A stretch of DNA of 43,598 bases from Pseudoruegeria sp. SK021 (lineage in GTDB: Bacteria; Pseudomonadota; Alphaproteobacteria; Rhodobacterales; Rhodobacteraceae): positions 1-43,598 of the forward strand of contig NZ_MTBG01000029.1 of assembly GCF_002119405.1 (NCBI RefSeq), read 5' to 3'. Below the pieces are notes generated by a model. The model had not been told where the DNA came from. It made no database searches and saw nothing but the letters and a program-made list of their open reading frames with translations. Every line of letters starts with the position of its first letter. Within the stretch, counting starts at the first letter, position 1. Below are positions 23,783 through 32,696 of the stretch, piece after piece. A program made the position numbers and the translations under genes.

Positions 23783-25345
23783 TCAGCTTTTTGGATCGAC
23801 CCAAACATCCCAAGCGCGGAACACCCGGTAGGGTTTGAAGTCGTGAACCTCGTTGCGCACCGCCAGATAAAGACCGGTCGCACCAACACGGATCGAATAG
23901 GCATTGTTCAACACGCCAGCCTGATAATCCTCGAAGCCCTGTTTGCGGTCGGCAAAGGTCAAGCCGGTCCGGGTGCGTTCGGCAGCGTCTTCCAGTTCGG
24001 GGTCGATATAGCCTTGCAGATTGTTGGCACCGGCGAAGTGGCGCAGCATCCCGAACGGACCGATTGACGGGGCCAGACCGAAGCCACCGATGAGGATGTC
24101 CCACTTGTCCTTTTGACCCAGCATCGCGGTCCAGGTCGCGGTGTCCACCGCATTAATGGTCGTATTGACCCCTAGTTTTTTCAGCTGATCTTGCAGAGCA
24201 ATGGAATAATCACGCGGAACTTGCTGATCACCAGTGACCAGAATGGTCAGGTCTTCGCCCGCGTAGCCGCTTTTGGCCAACAGGTCCTTGGCACGGTCCA
24301 CATCGTTGAGATTATAAAACTCTTTCCCAGCATCCGAGTAGTAAGGGTAGCCTTCGTACTGCCAGCCATGGCCAAGCTCAAAGTTCCCGCCCGTGGCGAA
24401 ATCAAGCAGAATGCCATAGTCCAACCCCACCTGCACCGCCCGGCGGAAATCCAAGTTGTCGCCCGGAGCACGTGAGACATTGAAGGTCTGGTGCAGCATC
24501 ATCCAAGGCAGAAGCTTTTCAGCGGTGGCAACACCGCTGGCGTTCAGTTGCGGCACGTCGGTTGCGGCGATCTGATTGGCGACATGATACTCACCGGTCA
24601 GCATCCCGGCCAGTCTGGCACCTTGCTCTGGCACATTGCGAAAGGTCACGCTGTCCACATAGGCTGTGCGCTTGCCGCCGAAGCCGTCCGGCCCGTCAAA
24701 TCCGGGGCTTGGGGCATAATCGGCGAACCGCTCCAGCGTGATGTGGCTATCGGGCACCCATTCCACGAACTTGAACGGCCCCGTGCCAATCGGTTCAAAT
24801 TCATCCCGCGACTTGACGGCGATCTCGGCCGGTAGAATGCCGACGATGACCCGCGGCGAACTGAGGTTTTCAAGAAAGGTCGGATAGGGCTGCGACATGT
24901 GGACGACGATGGTCGTATCATCGACCCGTTCGAACGAGGCCACCGGCCCCATAATTTCGCGATCAATCCCAGTTTCTTTCATCCGGGTCCAAGAAGCGAT
25001 CACATCATCCACATCCATAATGTCGCCGTTATGAAACGGCACACCGTCGCGGATATGAAAGGTGTAGCTCATCGCATCGGGCGCCACCTCGAAACTTTCC
25101 GCAAGCTGGGGAATGATATTGCCCGTCTCCCCCACCGTGATGACACCCTCGAAGATGTTCGAGGCAATGTCCCGCGTCTCGCCGCTGGTCGAAGCCTGTG
25201 GGTCCAGCTCGCCAAGGTTGCTGGCGCTTGCGATGATCAACTCCCCCCCGATCACGGGGTCCTGCGCAATGGCGATACTGCCACTTGCGCCCAGCAGACC
25301 GATGGCGGCGACAAGCGTGACGCCGAATGGAAAATTGTGATGCAT
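23783..25345 (-). CDS. Peptide/opine-type ABC transporter solute-binding protein (SBP_bac_5), 520 aa
   Basis: This is the periplasmic receptor of a DppA/OppA-type importer. After a signal peptide (VAAIGLLGASGSIAIAQ, cleavage near residue 28) it shows GGELIIASASNLGELDPQAS, then YTFHIRDGVPFHNGDIMDVD and GTGPFKFVEW, the diagnostic family segments. The ATG at 25345 is chosen because GGGAGGA lies upstream and the signal peptide then starts correctly. It reads divergently from the lysR gene, whose downstream neighbours encode the matching permeases and ATPases. Family members bind peptides, glycosides, nickel chelates or oligosaccharides, so a sulfated ligand is possible. Confidence 0.88.
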   Translation of the reverse strand: MHHNFPFGVTLVAAIGLLGASGSIAIAQDPVIGGELIIASASNLGELDPQASTSGETRDIASNIFEGVITVGETGNIIPQLAESFEVAPDAMSYTFHIRDGVPFHNGDIMDVDDVIASWTRMKETGIDREIMGPVASFERVDDTTIVVHMSQPYPTFLENLSSPRVIVGILPAEIAVKSRDEFEPIGTGPFKFVEWVPDSHITLERFADYAPSPGFDGPDGFGGKRTAYVDSVTFRNVPEQGARLAGMLTGEYHVANQIAATDVPQLNASGVATAEKLLPWMMLHQTFNVSRAPGDNLDFRRAVQVGLDYGILLDFATGGNFELGHGWQYEGYPYYSDAGKEFYNLNDVDRAKDLLAKSGYAGEDLTILVTGDQQVPRDYSIALQDQLKKLGVNTTINAVDTATWTAMLGQKDKWDILIGGFGLAPSIGPFGMLRHFAGANNLQGYIDPELEDAAERTRTGLTFADRKQGFEDYQAGVLNNAYSIRVGATGLYLAVRNEVHDFKPYRVFRAWDVWVDPKS

Positions 25346-25426
25346 GGTGTCCTCCCAAGTGCATTTTTCTATGCCCATCACCGCATTTGTCAGCCGGTTC
25401 CGCAATACGAAGGCACGACCCAAAGC

Positions 25427-25441
25427 ATTCCATTTCGGAAT
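25427..25441. promoter_or_regulatory. Candidate LysR box between divergent binding-protein and lysR genes
   Basis: ATTCCATTTCGGAAT is a dyad of five-base arms around five bases and fits the T-N11-A rule for LysR-type sites. It lies about 80 bp from the binding-protein start and 85 bp from the lysR start, as expected for shared control. Confidence 0.45.
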
Positions 25442-25525
25442 AACAGAAGGCCCTTATCTCGGTTGATTGGAATAATAGCGGCTGCTAGCGTCCGGTAACT
25501 TGAAGTCAACGGGAGGGTTAGACGG

Positions 25526-26476
25526 ATGGAGACACGACACGCCCGAATGGTGCGAGTCATTGCGGAAACCGGACGATTTTCGCTAGCGGCAGAGCGCCTC
25601 GGACTGGGCCAACCGGCCCTTACAAAAATCGTTCAAAGGGTCGAAGACGAATTTGGCGTTCCGCTGTTCACACGCGGCCCGCAAGGAACCAGCTTGGCCC
25701 CGTTCGGCCATCTTTTCCTTGAATATGCCGAAGTCATCGAACGGGAAACACGGGACCTTGCCTCGGCTGCGCTGGCGATGCGCAAAGGCGAAAGCGGTCA
25801 TTTCCGTATCGGCGCAGGTCAGTCATGGATCCACAACCTGATGCCAGCCATCATCCAGCAGGTCCATTGTGCGCGGCCTAATCTCTCGCTCAGTGTTGTG
25901 ACCGGATCAGTTCCGGGATTGGTCGACGAACTGCTCGCCGGTCGCATCGACCTTGCCTTTGTGTCGATGACCGTCCCGCTGTCCGACGACCTTTGCAGTG
26001 AAGAATTGCTACGGGACCAACTCAGCGTGATCGCGCGCCCGGACCATCCCCTCACCCAATTGGGACGGCCCTGCACCATAGAAGAGATGCTGGAATACGG
26101 CTGGATCATCGGCGAAAAAATCCAGACAGACTTGGCCTATACTTGGCTTCAGGACGCGACCAAGAAACTGGGGTGCCCATTGCCGAAAGTGGTTCTGGAA
26201 ACCCATCAGAAACATCTGATGGTCGAACTCATCCGCAACACCGACTTGCTTGCGTTCGAACCGGTTCATTCCCCGGCATTGACGAACGGTGATGTTGTCC
26301 TCGTCTCGGGGCAGCGGATTCAGCGGCCGCGTGGCACCGGAATGATCTGGCGCAAAAATCGGGTGGTGCCGGGAATGCAGTTCATCATGGACGTGGCGCG
26401 CAGCATTTCAAGCGACCGAAACCCCGAGCAGTTTGAACCGCGCCCCGAGGGGCGTGCGCAAAAGGTGACGAAGTGA
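25526..26476 (+). CDS. LysR family transcriptional regulator, 316 aa
   Basis: It has an N-terminal winged helix-turn-helix (GRFSLAAERLGLGQPALTKI then VQRVEDEFGVPLFTRGPQG, about residues 13-52) and a C-terminal effector-binding domain starting HFRIGAGQSWIHNLMPAIIQ. It probably controls the divergent binding-protein/sulfatase operon and its own transporter genes, with a small ligand such as the imported compound. Its stop overlaps the GTG start of the permease gene (GTGA), so regulator and transporter are made from one message. A GGGAGGG site precedes the ATG. Confidence 0.9.
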   Translation: METRHARMVRVIAETGRFSLAAERLGLGQPALTKIVQRVEDEFGVPLFTRGPQGTSLAPFGHLFLEYAEVIERETRDLASAALAMRKGESGHFRIGAGQSWIHNLMPAIIQQVHCARPNLSLSVVTGSVPGLVDELLAGRIDLAFVSMTVPLSDDLCSEELLRDQLSVIARPDHPLTQLGRPCTIEEMLEYGWIIGEKIQTDLAYTWLQDATKKLGCPLPKVVLETHQKHLMVELIRNTDLLAFEPVHSPALTNGDVVLVSGQRIQRPRGTGMIWRKNRVVPGMQFIMDVARSISSDRNPEQFEPRPEGRAQKVTK

Positions 26477-27417
26477 TTTTGTATATTCTGAAACGATTGC
26501 TCAGTGCGATCCCGGTCTTGCTGATCGTCAGCGTCATCGCCTTTGTGATCATCCAACTGGTCCCCGGCGACGGGGCCTCGGTCATTGCGGGGCAGGACGC
26601 CTCCATTGAAGAAATCGAATTTGTCCGCAATCAGATGGGCCTCAATGAGCCATGGCCGCTGCGGTTGGGCGGCTGGATGACCGGTCTGTTACATGGCGAT
26701 CTGGGCTATTCCTACATGCTTAAGCGTCCGGTTGCGTCGGCGATCCTCGAACGGTTGCCTGTCACCCTGTCGTTGGCGTTTCTGTCGATCGCCTTCGCAT
26801 CCGTCTTCGGGGTTCTGATCGGGACACTTGCCGCCGTGTTTCATCGCACATGGATCGATGCGAGCGTGATGAGCCTGTCACTGGTCGGGGTTTCCGTTCC
26901 AAATTTCTGGTTTGGCCTGGTCGCAATCCTGGTCTTTTCCGTCGGTCTGGGCTGGTTCCCAAGCGGCGGGTTTGTCCCACCGTCCGAGTCGATCACGGGC
27001 TGGTTGCAGTCCATGGCCCTGCCGGCAATCACGCTTGGCACCGGCACGATGGGCCTGATTTCCCGGTTCACGCGCTCTGTCATGCTAGAGCAACTGGGGC
27101 AGGATTATGTCCGCACTGCCGAAGCGAAAGGCCTGTTGGCCCGGCAAGTCATCGGAAAGCACGCGTTGAAGAACGCCATGATCCCGATTTTAACCGTCAT
27201 CGGCATCACCTTTTCGCTGACTATGGCCGGGGCGATCGTCATTGAATCTGTCTTCTCCCTGAACGGTCTTGGCCGCTTGATGCTGCATGCCGTCACCCGC
27301 CGCGACTATCCGGTGCTGCAAGGTGGCTTGGTGGTCATCGCCTTTTCGTTCGTGTTCATCAATCTGCTGGTGGACATCCTATATTCTTGGCTGGATCCAC
27401 GGGTGCGCTATGACTGA
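26473..27417 (+). CDS. Peptide-type ABC transporter permease, DppB family, 314 aa
   Basis: This is an inner-membrane permease with six spans. It opens with ILKRLLSAIPVLLIVSVIAF and has the family VIQLVPGD-like segment IIQLVPGDGASVIAGQ. The EAA loop reads RTAEAKGLLARQVIGKHALK near residues 214-233, and the end VDILYSWLDPRVRYD is typical of DppB/OppB. The GTG start overlaps the lysR stop and has AAGGTG ahead. The partner permease overlaps its end by 8 bp. Confidence 0.92.
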   Translation: MILYILKRLLSAIPVLLIVSVIAFVIIQLVPGDGASVIAGQDASIEEIEFVRNQMGLNEPWPLRLGGWMTGLLHGDLGYSYMLKRPVASAILERLPVTLSLAFLSIAFASVFGVLIGTLAAVFHRTWIDASVMSLSLVGVSVPNFWFGLVAILVFSVGLGWFPSGGFVPPSESITGWLQSMALPAITLGTGTMGLISRFTRSVMLEQLGQDYVRTAEAKGLLARQVIGKHALKNAMIPILTVIGITFSLTMAGAIVIESVFSLNGLGRLMLHAVTRRDYPVLQGGLVVIAFSFVFINLLVDILYSWLDPRVRYD

Positions 27418-28279
27418 ATCCTCTTTTCCCGCAACCGCTTCCAAGGCCCGTCAGATGCAACTTCTTCTGCGGGGGAACCTTCCACTCACGATTGGCGGCG
27501 CCATTTTGGCCTGCATCGTTTTGATAACCGTAATCGGGCCGTTCGTGATGCCGTATGGTCCCGAAGACACATCGCTAATGGACCGCTTCAAAGCGCCCAG
27601 TGTGGCGCACCTTGCCGGGACTGACGCGTTTGGGCGGGACGTGATGACCCGGGTGATCGATGGCGCCCATATATCGCTGTCGATTGGCCTTTCTGTCGTG
27701 ATCATTACGATGTCGCTCGGCATCGTGATCGGCGCGATTGCCGGCTACTTTCCCAAACTCGACAATATCATCATGCGGGTGATGGACGCCGGAGAAGCCT
27801 TTCCAACCCTGCTTTTGGCCATCGCATTGGCCGCTGTGCTTGGCCCAGGTGTTGTCAATGTCGTGCTGGCCTTGGGCATTGCCTATACCCCGCGCACCGC
27901 ACGGATTGTGCGCGCGTCAGTTCTGATCTTGTCCCAGCAGCAGTTCGTCGAAGCGGCGCGCGCCAGCAACGCCAGCCACCTGAGGATCATTGCAAAACAC
28001 CTGATCCCCAATGCATTGGCCCCGGTGATCGTTCAAATGACTTTTGTTTTTGCAGACGCCGTTCTGGCCGAAGCCGCACTAAGTTTCATTGGCGTTGGCC
28101 CGCCGCCGCCCTCGCCGACGTGGGGAAATATCATCGCAGATGGCAGAAGCTATCTTTTCTCCGCCCCTTGGATTTCGCTGTTTCCTGGTCTGGCGATCTT
28201 CTTCACGGTTCTGTCGTTGAATTTGGTTGGCGACGGCCTGCGCGATCAACTTGATCCGCGCCTCAAGAGATTGGATTGA
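27410..28279 (+). CDS. Peptide-type ABC transporter permease, DppC family, 289 aa
   Basis: This is the second permease of the importer. A short N-terminal cytoplasmic part is followed by the IGPFVMPYGPEDTSLMDRF periplasmic segment and HLAGTDAFGRDVMTRVIDGA, hallmarks of DppC/OppC. The EAA loop reads EAARASNASHLRIIAKH, and the end VGDGLRDQLDPRL is typical. The ATG at 27410 overlaps the DppB stop by 8 bp. A longer frame from 27287 lies within dppB and is rejected. Confidence 0.92.
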   Translation: MTESSFPATASKARQMQLLLRGNLPLTIGGAILACIVLITVIGPFVMPYGPEDTSLMDRFKAPSVAHLAGTDAFGRDVMTRVIDGAHISLSIGLSVVIITMSLGIVIGAIAGYFPKLDNIIMRVMDAGEAFPTLLLAIALAAVLGPGVVNVVLALGIAYTPRTARIVRASVLILSQQQFVEAARASNASHLRIIAKHLIPNALAPVIVQMTFVFADAVLAEAALSFIGVGPPPPSPTWGNIIADGRSYLFSAPWISLFPGLAIFFTVLSLNLVGDGLRDQLDPRLKRLD

Positions 28280-28282
28280 TCC

Positions 28283-29269
28283 ATGACACAGCCACTTCTA
28301 GAGGTCGAAGACCTCACCATCTCACTCGGTTCCGGGGCGTCGCGTGTCGACATTGTCGATGGCGTCAGTTTCACGGTTGGCGCGAATGAGCCGATCGGGA
28401 TCGTCGGTGAATCCGGCAGCGGCAAAAGCATGATCGCCTTGGCGATCATGGGCCTCCTCCCGAAAGCCCTGAAAATCACCCGCGGGACAATCCGTTTCGA
28501 AGGACGCGAAATCCAAGCCTTAAGCAAAGCCGAAATGCGGCGTTTGCGCGGGGCCGAGATCGGGATGATCTTTCAAGAGCCCTCTACCGCTTTGAACCCG
28601 GTTTTCACCACGGGCGCCCAGTTGGTCGAGGTTTTACAGCGGCACACCCGCATGTCCAAATCCGAGGCCCGAGACCGGACAATCGAATTGTTTCGCCAAG
28701 TCGGCATCCCCTCCCCCGCCGAGCGGTTCAACGATTATCCGCATCAGATGTCTGGCGGGATGCGACAGCGGGTGATGATCGCAATGGCGCTGGCCTGCAA
28801 ACCCAAGCTGATCATCGCGGACGAACCAACCACGGCGCTGGATGCGACGATCCAGCTTCAAATCATGAATGTCTTGGTGCGGTTGCGGGCCGAAACCGGC
28901 GTCGCGGTGGTTTTCATCAGCCATGACTTGGCACTTGTGGCAAGCTTCGCGGAGCGGATTCAAGTGATGTATGCTGGTCGACTGGCGGAAACCGGACCGA
29001 CCGATCTGGTCTTCAATGCCCCAAACCACCCCTACACCGAAGGCCTGATGCACTGCGCCTTTGGGTTGGAGGACGATGTCACCCGGTTGCCGACCATCGA
29101 AGGCCGTGTCCCAAGCCCATCTCACTTTCCGAAAGGCTGCCGGTTTTCCACCCGTTGCAGCCATGTTCGGGACATGTGTCATAATTTGGTCCCGCCCAAA
29201 ATACCCGTTGGCGACGATCACCTATCCGCCTGTTTTCGGCACACTCATTTCCAGACGGTGACTTCGTGA
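28283..29269 (+). CDS. Peptide-type ABC transporter ATPase, DppD family, 328 aa
   Basis: This is a cytoplasmic ATPase with Walker A GESGSGKS at residues 42-49, signature MSGGMRQRV, and Walker [13 protein letters not shown]. The C-terminal oligopeptide-transporter extension carries cysteines in [14 protein letters not shown], which in DppD bind an iron-sulfur cluster. It starts 3 bp after the DppC stop and its stop overlaps the next ATPase gene. Confidence 0.92.
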   Translation: MTQPLLEVEDLTISLGSGASRVDIVDGVSFTVGANEPIGIVGESGSGKSMIALAIMGLLPKALKITRGTIRFEGREIQALSKAEMRRLRGAEIGMIFQEPSTALNPVFTTGAQLVEVLQRHTRMSKSEARDRTIELFRQVGIPSPAERFNDYPHQMSGGMRQRVMIAMALACKPKLIIADEPTTALDATIQLQIMNVLVRLRAETGVAVVFISHDLALVASFAERIQVMYAGRLAETGPTDLVFNAPNHPYTEGLMHCAFGLEDDVTRLPTIEGRVPSPSHFPKGCRFSTRCSHVRDMCHNLVPPKIPVGDDHLSACFRHTHFQTVTS

Positions 29270-30300
29270 TGACAGCCCAACCTGCCGCCCATGACATTTT
29301 GTTCTCAGTCCGCGGCCTGAGCAAGCATTTCACTGCGAAACGAACCCTGCCCTTTAGCGGACCACCAAAGGTTGTGCGGGCGGTCGACAAGTTGACCTTC
29401 GACATCCACAGGGGCGAAACCCTTGGCCTTGTCGGCGAAAGCGGCTGTGGCAAGACAACCACTAGCCGTCTTTTGATCCGGTTGCTCAACGCAACCTCGG
29501 GCGAGGTCGACTATGACGGCGCGCCGCTGTTGCCCCGCCAAGGGTCCGCGCTGTTTGATTTTCGCCATGATGTGCAGATCGTCTTCCAAGACCCGTTCGG
29601 GTCCCTCAATCCGCGCATGACAGCCGAACAGGTGATTGCCGAACCGCTGATCACATCAACCTCAATGACCGCCGCGCAGCGCAAGGCGCGGGTGGCCGAA
29701 TTGCTTGGCCTTGTGGGGTTATCTGCCGAACACGCCAAGCGGTATCCACACCAGTTCTCGGGCGGCCAGCGGCAACGGATCGGAATCGCGCGGGCCTTGG
29801 CGCTACATCCAAAATTCCTCGTCTGCGACGAACCTGTTTCGGCTTTGGACCTGTCTATTCAAGCCCAGATCGTCAATCTGCTGCAGGACTTGCAACGGGA
29901 TCTTGGACTGACGGTTCTGTTTGTCGCCCATGACCTGCAAGTGGTGCGTCATGTATCGGATCGGGTGGGGGTGATGTATTTGGGTCGGATGGTCGAACTT
30001 GCGGATAGCGAGACGATTTTCAACCGCTCGCGGCACCCATACACCCGGCTTCTCTTGGCCTCGTCGCCCCGCCTTCGCAAATCCAAGGTGCCCGACCTCG
30101 CCCGCGAACCCGTCGAGCAGGCCGATATTCCCAGCCCGCTTGCGCCACCGCCCGGGTGTCATTTCCACACCCGCTGCCCCTTGGCGACGGCGCGCTGTCA
30201 GGCCGAGGTTCCCCTCTGGCGCTCGATCGGCGACGGACACCACGTCATGTGCCATCACGCCGAACAGGTCGGGGGGCCTGTCGCAAAATCTGTGGGCTAG
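29269..30300 (+). CDS. Peptide-type ABC transporter ATPase, DppF family, 343 aa
   Basis: This is the partner ATPase of the heterodimer. Walker A is GESGCGKTT, the signature [12 protein letters not shown] and Walker [13 protein letters not shown]. The C-terminal extension has cysteines in [14 protein letters not shown]. The ATG at 29269 is preferred to the GTG at 29266 because the spacing from GGTGA is better; the protein differs by one residue. It is the last gene of the lysR-dppBCDF unit. Confidence 0.9.
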   Translation: MTAQPAAHDILFSVRGLSKHFTAKRTLPFSGPPKVVRAVDKLTFDIHRGETLGLVGESGCGKTTTSRLLIRLLNATSGEVDYDGAPLLPRQGSALFDFRHDVQIVFQDPFGSLNPRMTAEQVIAEPLITSTSMTAAQRKARVAELLGLVGLSAEHAKRYPHQFSGGQRQRIGIARALALHPKFLVCDEPVSALDLSIQAQIVNLLQDLQRDLGLTVLFVAHDLQVVRHVSDRVGVMYLGRMVELADSETIFNRSRHPYTRLLLASSPRLRKSKVPDLAREPVEQADIPSPLAPPPGCHFHTRCPLATARCQAEVPLWRSIGDGHHVMCHHAEQVGGPVAKSVG

Positions 30301-30352
30301 CACTGGTGTCTATTGGCCGGATGACGCTGGCCTTTGCCCATATCCTTGGTTG

Positions 30353-30370
30353 CACTGGCCGCGCCCAGTG
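30353..30370 (+). promoter_or_regulatory. Small hairpin after dppF-like gene
   Basis: CACTGG (30353-30358) pairs with CCAGTG (30365-30370) around a 6-nt loop. It is the first of several hairpins in the 240-bp spacer before the M20 gene and could be part of the end of the transporter transcript. Confidence 0.35.
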
Positions 30371-30404
30371 TCCTATCTTTGGGCCTCAGAATTGACGATG
30401 CAGA

Positions 30405-30440
30405 CCACATCCGCCCGACCCTCGCCTTGGGCGGATGTGG
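30405..30440 (+). terminator. Perfect 12-bp stem-loop in the spacer before the M20 gene
   Basis: CCACATCCGCCC (30405-30416) pairs fully with GGGCGGATGTGG (30429-30440) around a 12-nt loop. No T-run follows, so it is either a Rho-type or processing hairpin after the dppF gene, an operator, or the upstream domain of the structured leader described next. Confidence 0.55.
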
Positions 30441-30484
30441 CCAGCGGACCGTCGACAGCACAATCGTTCTGACCGAAACCGACA

Positions 30485-30534
30485 GGCTGTGCGGGGTCTT
30501 TCTTTCCTTCTGCACAGCCCTTTGAAAGAAAGAC
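30485..30534 (+). promoter_or_regulatory. Interleaved hairpins (possible pseudoknot) covering the M20 gene ribosome site
   Basis: Two perfect helices interlock: GGCTGTGC (30485-30492) with GCACAGCC (30512-30519), and GTCTTTCTTTC (30496-30506) with GAAAGAAAGAC (30524-30534). Each has one arm inside the loop of the other, so they either exclude one another or form an H-type pseudoknot with loops of 3, 5 and 4 nt. The last arm is the A/G-rich stretch 6 nt before the ATG at 30541, the only candidate ribosome site. This arrangement suits a translation-controlling leader, though no known riboswitch consensus was recognised. Confidence 0.55.
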
Positions 30535-30540
30535 ACTGCG

Positions 30541-31677
30541 ATGTTCGACACCGCGCATTTGGCACAGGCCATCGCTTGGCGCCACGACCTGCACCGTCAC
30601 CCCGAACTGGCGTTTGAGGAAGTCAGAACCTCGGCAATGATTGCAGGCCTGTTGCAAGACTGGGGCTGGAACGTCCATCAGGGGATGGCGACAACCGGGG
30701 TGGTCGCGACCTTGGGCGATGGCAGCGGCCCGCGTTTGGGGCTGCGTGCCGATATTGACGCGCTGCCGATCCACGAGGCAACCGGGCTAGACTATGCGTC
30801 GACCATTGCGGGCAAGATGCATGCCTGCGGCCACGACGGACACACGGCGATGCTGCTTCTGGCGGCGCGTGAAATCGCCAAGCGCGGTGTGCGCGGCGGC
30901 AGTCTCCGGCTGATTTTCCAACCGGCCGAAGAAAGCGAGGGCGGCGCCAAGGTGATGGTCGATGACGGCCTGTTCCGGCAATTTCCGTGCGACACGGTCT
31001 ATGGGATTCATAACTGGCCGGGGCTGGCACCGGGCCGGTTGGTCGCGCGCGACGATCAGATGATGGCCGCGTTCGCCGTCTTCGACATCGAAATCACCGG
31101 CAAAGGCGGCCACGGCGCGATGCCTGAACAAAGTGACGGCGTGGTCGCCGCAGCCGCCCGCATCGCATCGGGTTTGCAAGAAGTTCCCGCGCGCAGCCTG
31201 TCGCCGCTGGATACTGGCGTCATGTCAGTGACGCAGATCCACACCGGCTCGGCCTACAATATTTGCCCCGATTCCGCCGTCCTGCGCGGCACGGCGCGAT
31301 GGTTCGCCCCCGCAGCAGGCGATGTGCTGGAAACCCGCCTGAACCAGATTGCCACCGGCATCGCCGCGTCGCAAGCATGCCAAGCCCGGGTCGATTATCA
31401 ACGCCGCTATCCCGCCACAATCAACACCGCCACCGAGGCCGCCTTGGCCCGCGATGTCGGCGCCGCCATGGGCCTTGATGTAGCGGACGCCGCCCCCAGC
31501 ATGGCGTCGGAGGACTTCTCATTCATGCTGGAACAGGTTCCGGGCGCCTATATCTGGCTGGGCGCCGGGCGGGACGGGAACAATCCGGGCCTCCACGCCG
31601 CGACCTTCGACTTCAACGACGCGGTTCTACCGGTGGGCGCGGAATTCTGGGTCCGGCTGGCGGAACGGGTGCTGTAG
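30541..31677 (+). CDS. M20 family metallo-amidohydrolase (hippurate/aminoacylase type), 378 aa
   Basis: This is a cytosolic zinc peptidase-family enzyme that cleaves N-acyl or N-carbamoyl amino acids. Landmarks are RHDLHRHPELAFEEVRTS (14-31), ADIDALPIHE (70-79), HACGHDGHTAML with C96, H98, D99 and H101, and the general base E130 with metal ligand E131 in FQPAEESEGGAK. YGIHNWPGLAPG follows, and the late MASEDFSFML supplies the last metal His-equivalent region. Length is normal. It follows the structured leader and lies 5 bp before a lysR gene. Next to a peptide-type importer, an N-acylated or amide-linked compound is the likely substrate. Confidence 0.9.
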   Translation: MFDTAHLAQAIAWRHDLHRHPELAFEEVRTSAMIAGLLQDWGWNVHQGMATTGVVATLGDGSGPRLGLRADIDALPIHEATGLDYASTIAGKMHACGHDGHTAMLLLAAREIAKRGVRGGSLRLIFQPAEESEGGAKVMVDDGLFRQFPCDTVYGIHNWPGLAPGRLVARDDQMMAAFAVFDIEITGKGGHGAMPEQSDGVVAAAARIASGLQEVPARSLSPLDTGVMSVTQIHTGSAYNICPDSAVLRGTARWFAPAAGDVLETRLNQIATGIAASQACQARVDYQRRYPATINTATEAALARDVGAAMGLDVADAAPSMASEDFSFMLEQVPGAYIWLGAGRDGNNPGLHAATFDFNDAVLPVGAEFWVRLAERVL

Positions 31678-31682
31678 GGGCG

Positions 31683-32591
31683 ATGGACGCACTCGACGCC
31701 CGATTTTTGCGTGAGTTTCTATGTGTCGCGCAAGAGGGCTCGATCCGGCGGGCGGCGCAACGGTTGGGCGTCGTGCCCTCGGCCATCAGCCGCAAAATCA
31801 CGGCGATGGAAAACCGGCTGGGTGTCCCGCTGCTGGACCGCAGCACCCAAGGGGTTCGTCCAACCGAGGCGGGCAAACTGGTCTGTGCCCACGCGATGCA
31901 TATGCAGGACGAGCAGACCTTCGTGCTAGACCAGATCGGGCAGTTCCGCGATAGCGGCAACCATCTGGTGCGGATCGCGGTGGGCGAAGGGTTTACCGCC
32001 GATCTGATGCAAAATGGTCTGGCGGATTTGTGCAAGCTGCAACCCCATCTTCAGTTCAGCATCGATCAGGCGGGCACCGACGAATTGCAGCGCCGCGTGA
32101 TTGAAGGTGAGGCAGATATCGGCATCGCCTATAATCCGATTGTCACCGAGGCCACTCGCTCGCTTGCCGTTGGGCGTCAGCCGCTCTGCGCCATTGTTCC
32201 TGTTGCCTCCGACCTTGCCGGCGAAGCCTCGGTCACGCTGGCCGAGGTGCTGCGTCATCCCGTTGCGATGCTTGATGCCCGCCACGCGATCCGCCTGCTT
32301 GTCGCTCGGGCCGCCAGCGATCACGGGCTGGCCCTGCGCCCGCATGTGGAAACCGCGTCGATCATGCTGCTGATCCGCTATGTCTGTGCGGGAATGGGGG
32401 TGACGTTCCTGCCGCGCTTTGCCGCCGCCGTTCAAGCCGCGCGGGGCGAACTGGCCATCGTGCCCATCGACGAGCCGTCCTTGCAGCAAGTCAGCGCCCA
32501 CCTGATGATCCGCGCCCGCAGACGGTTGCCAAAATCGGTGGACCTGACGGCAAGCTTCCTGTCCGACCGCATGGTTGCCTTCAGCGGCTAG
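31683..32591 (+). CDS. LysR family transcriptional regulator, 302 aa
   Basis: It has an N-terminal helix-turn-helix GSIRRAAQRLGVVPSAISRK (about residues 19-38) followed by MENRLGVPLLDRSTQGVRPT, then the effector domain starting HLVRIAVGEGFTADLM. It is co-directional with and 5 bp after the M20 gene. The dyads just downstream at 32594-32675, in front of the dehydrogenase operon, are candidate binding sites. It is distinct in sequence from the lysR gene at 25526. Confidence 0.9.
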   Translation: MDALDARFLREFLCVAQEGSIRRAAQRLGVVPSAISRKITAMENRLGVPLLDRSTQGVRPTEAGKLVCAHAMHMQDEQTFVLDQIGQFRDSGNHLVRIAVGEGFTADLMQNGLADLCKLQPHLQFSIDQAGTDELQRRVIEGEADIGIAYNPIVTEATRSLAVGRQPLCAIVPVASDLAGEASVTLAEVLRHPVAMLDARHAIRLLVARAASDHGLALRPHVETASIMLLIRYVCAGMGVTFLPRFAAAVQAARGELAIVPIDEPSLQQVSAHLMIRARRRLPKSVDLTASFLSDRMVAFSG

Positions 32592-32593
32592 GT

Positions 32594-32675
32594 GTTGCCC
32601 GTCAGGCAACGCGGTGTGCAACAATCCCCCACTATTTGCGTGACGTGTTGCCGCCGATACTGACGTCAGCAACAC
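32594..32675 (+). promoter_or_regulatory. Cluster of GTTGC/GCAAC half-sites upstream of the dehydrogenase operon
   Basis: GTTGCC (32594-32599) with GGCAAC (32605-32610) forms a dyad whose T-N11-A spacing fits LysR regulators. A lone GCAAC lies at 32618-32622, and GTGTTGC (32645-32651) with GCAACAC (32669-32675) forms a wider dyad around the palindrome TGACGTCA (32661-32668). Five half-sites in 82 bp, just before the ATG at 32697, indicate a multi-site operator. The first dyad could also act as a terminator for lysR. Confidence 0.5.
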
Positions 32676-32696
32676 TTCTGGAAGAATGAGGGCACT

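Noticed and set aside
30485-30534. Match to known small pseudoknot riboswitches (SAM-II, SAM/SAH, preQ1, guanidine-III)
   Set aside because: Their conserved loop and junction bases are not present; only the topology is similar, so no class name is given.
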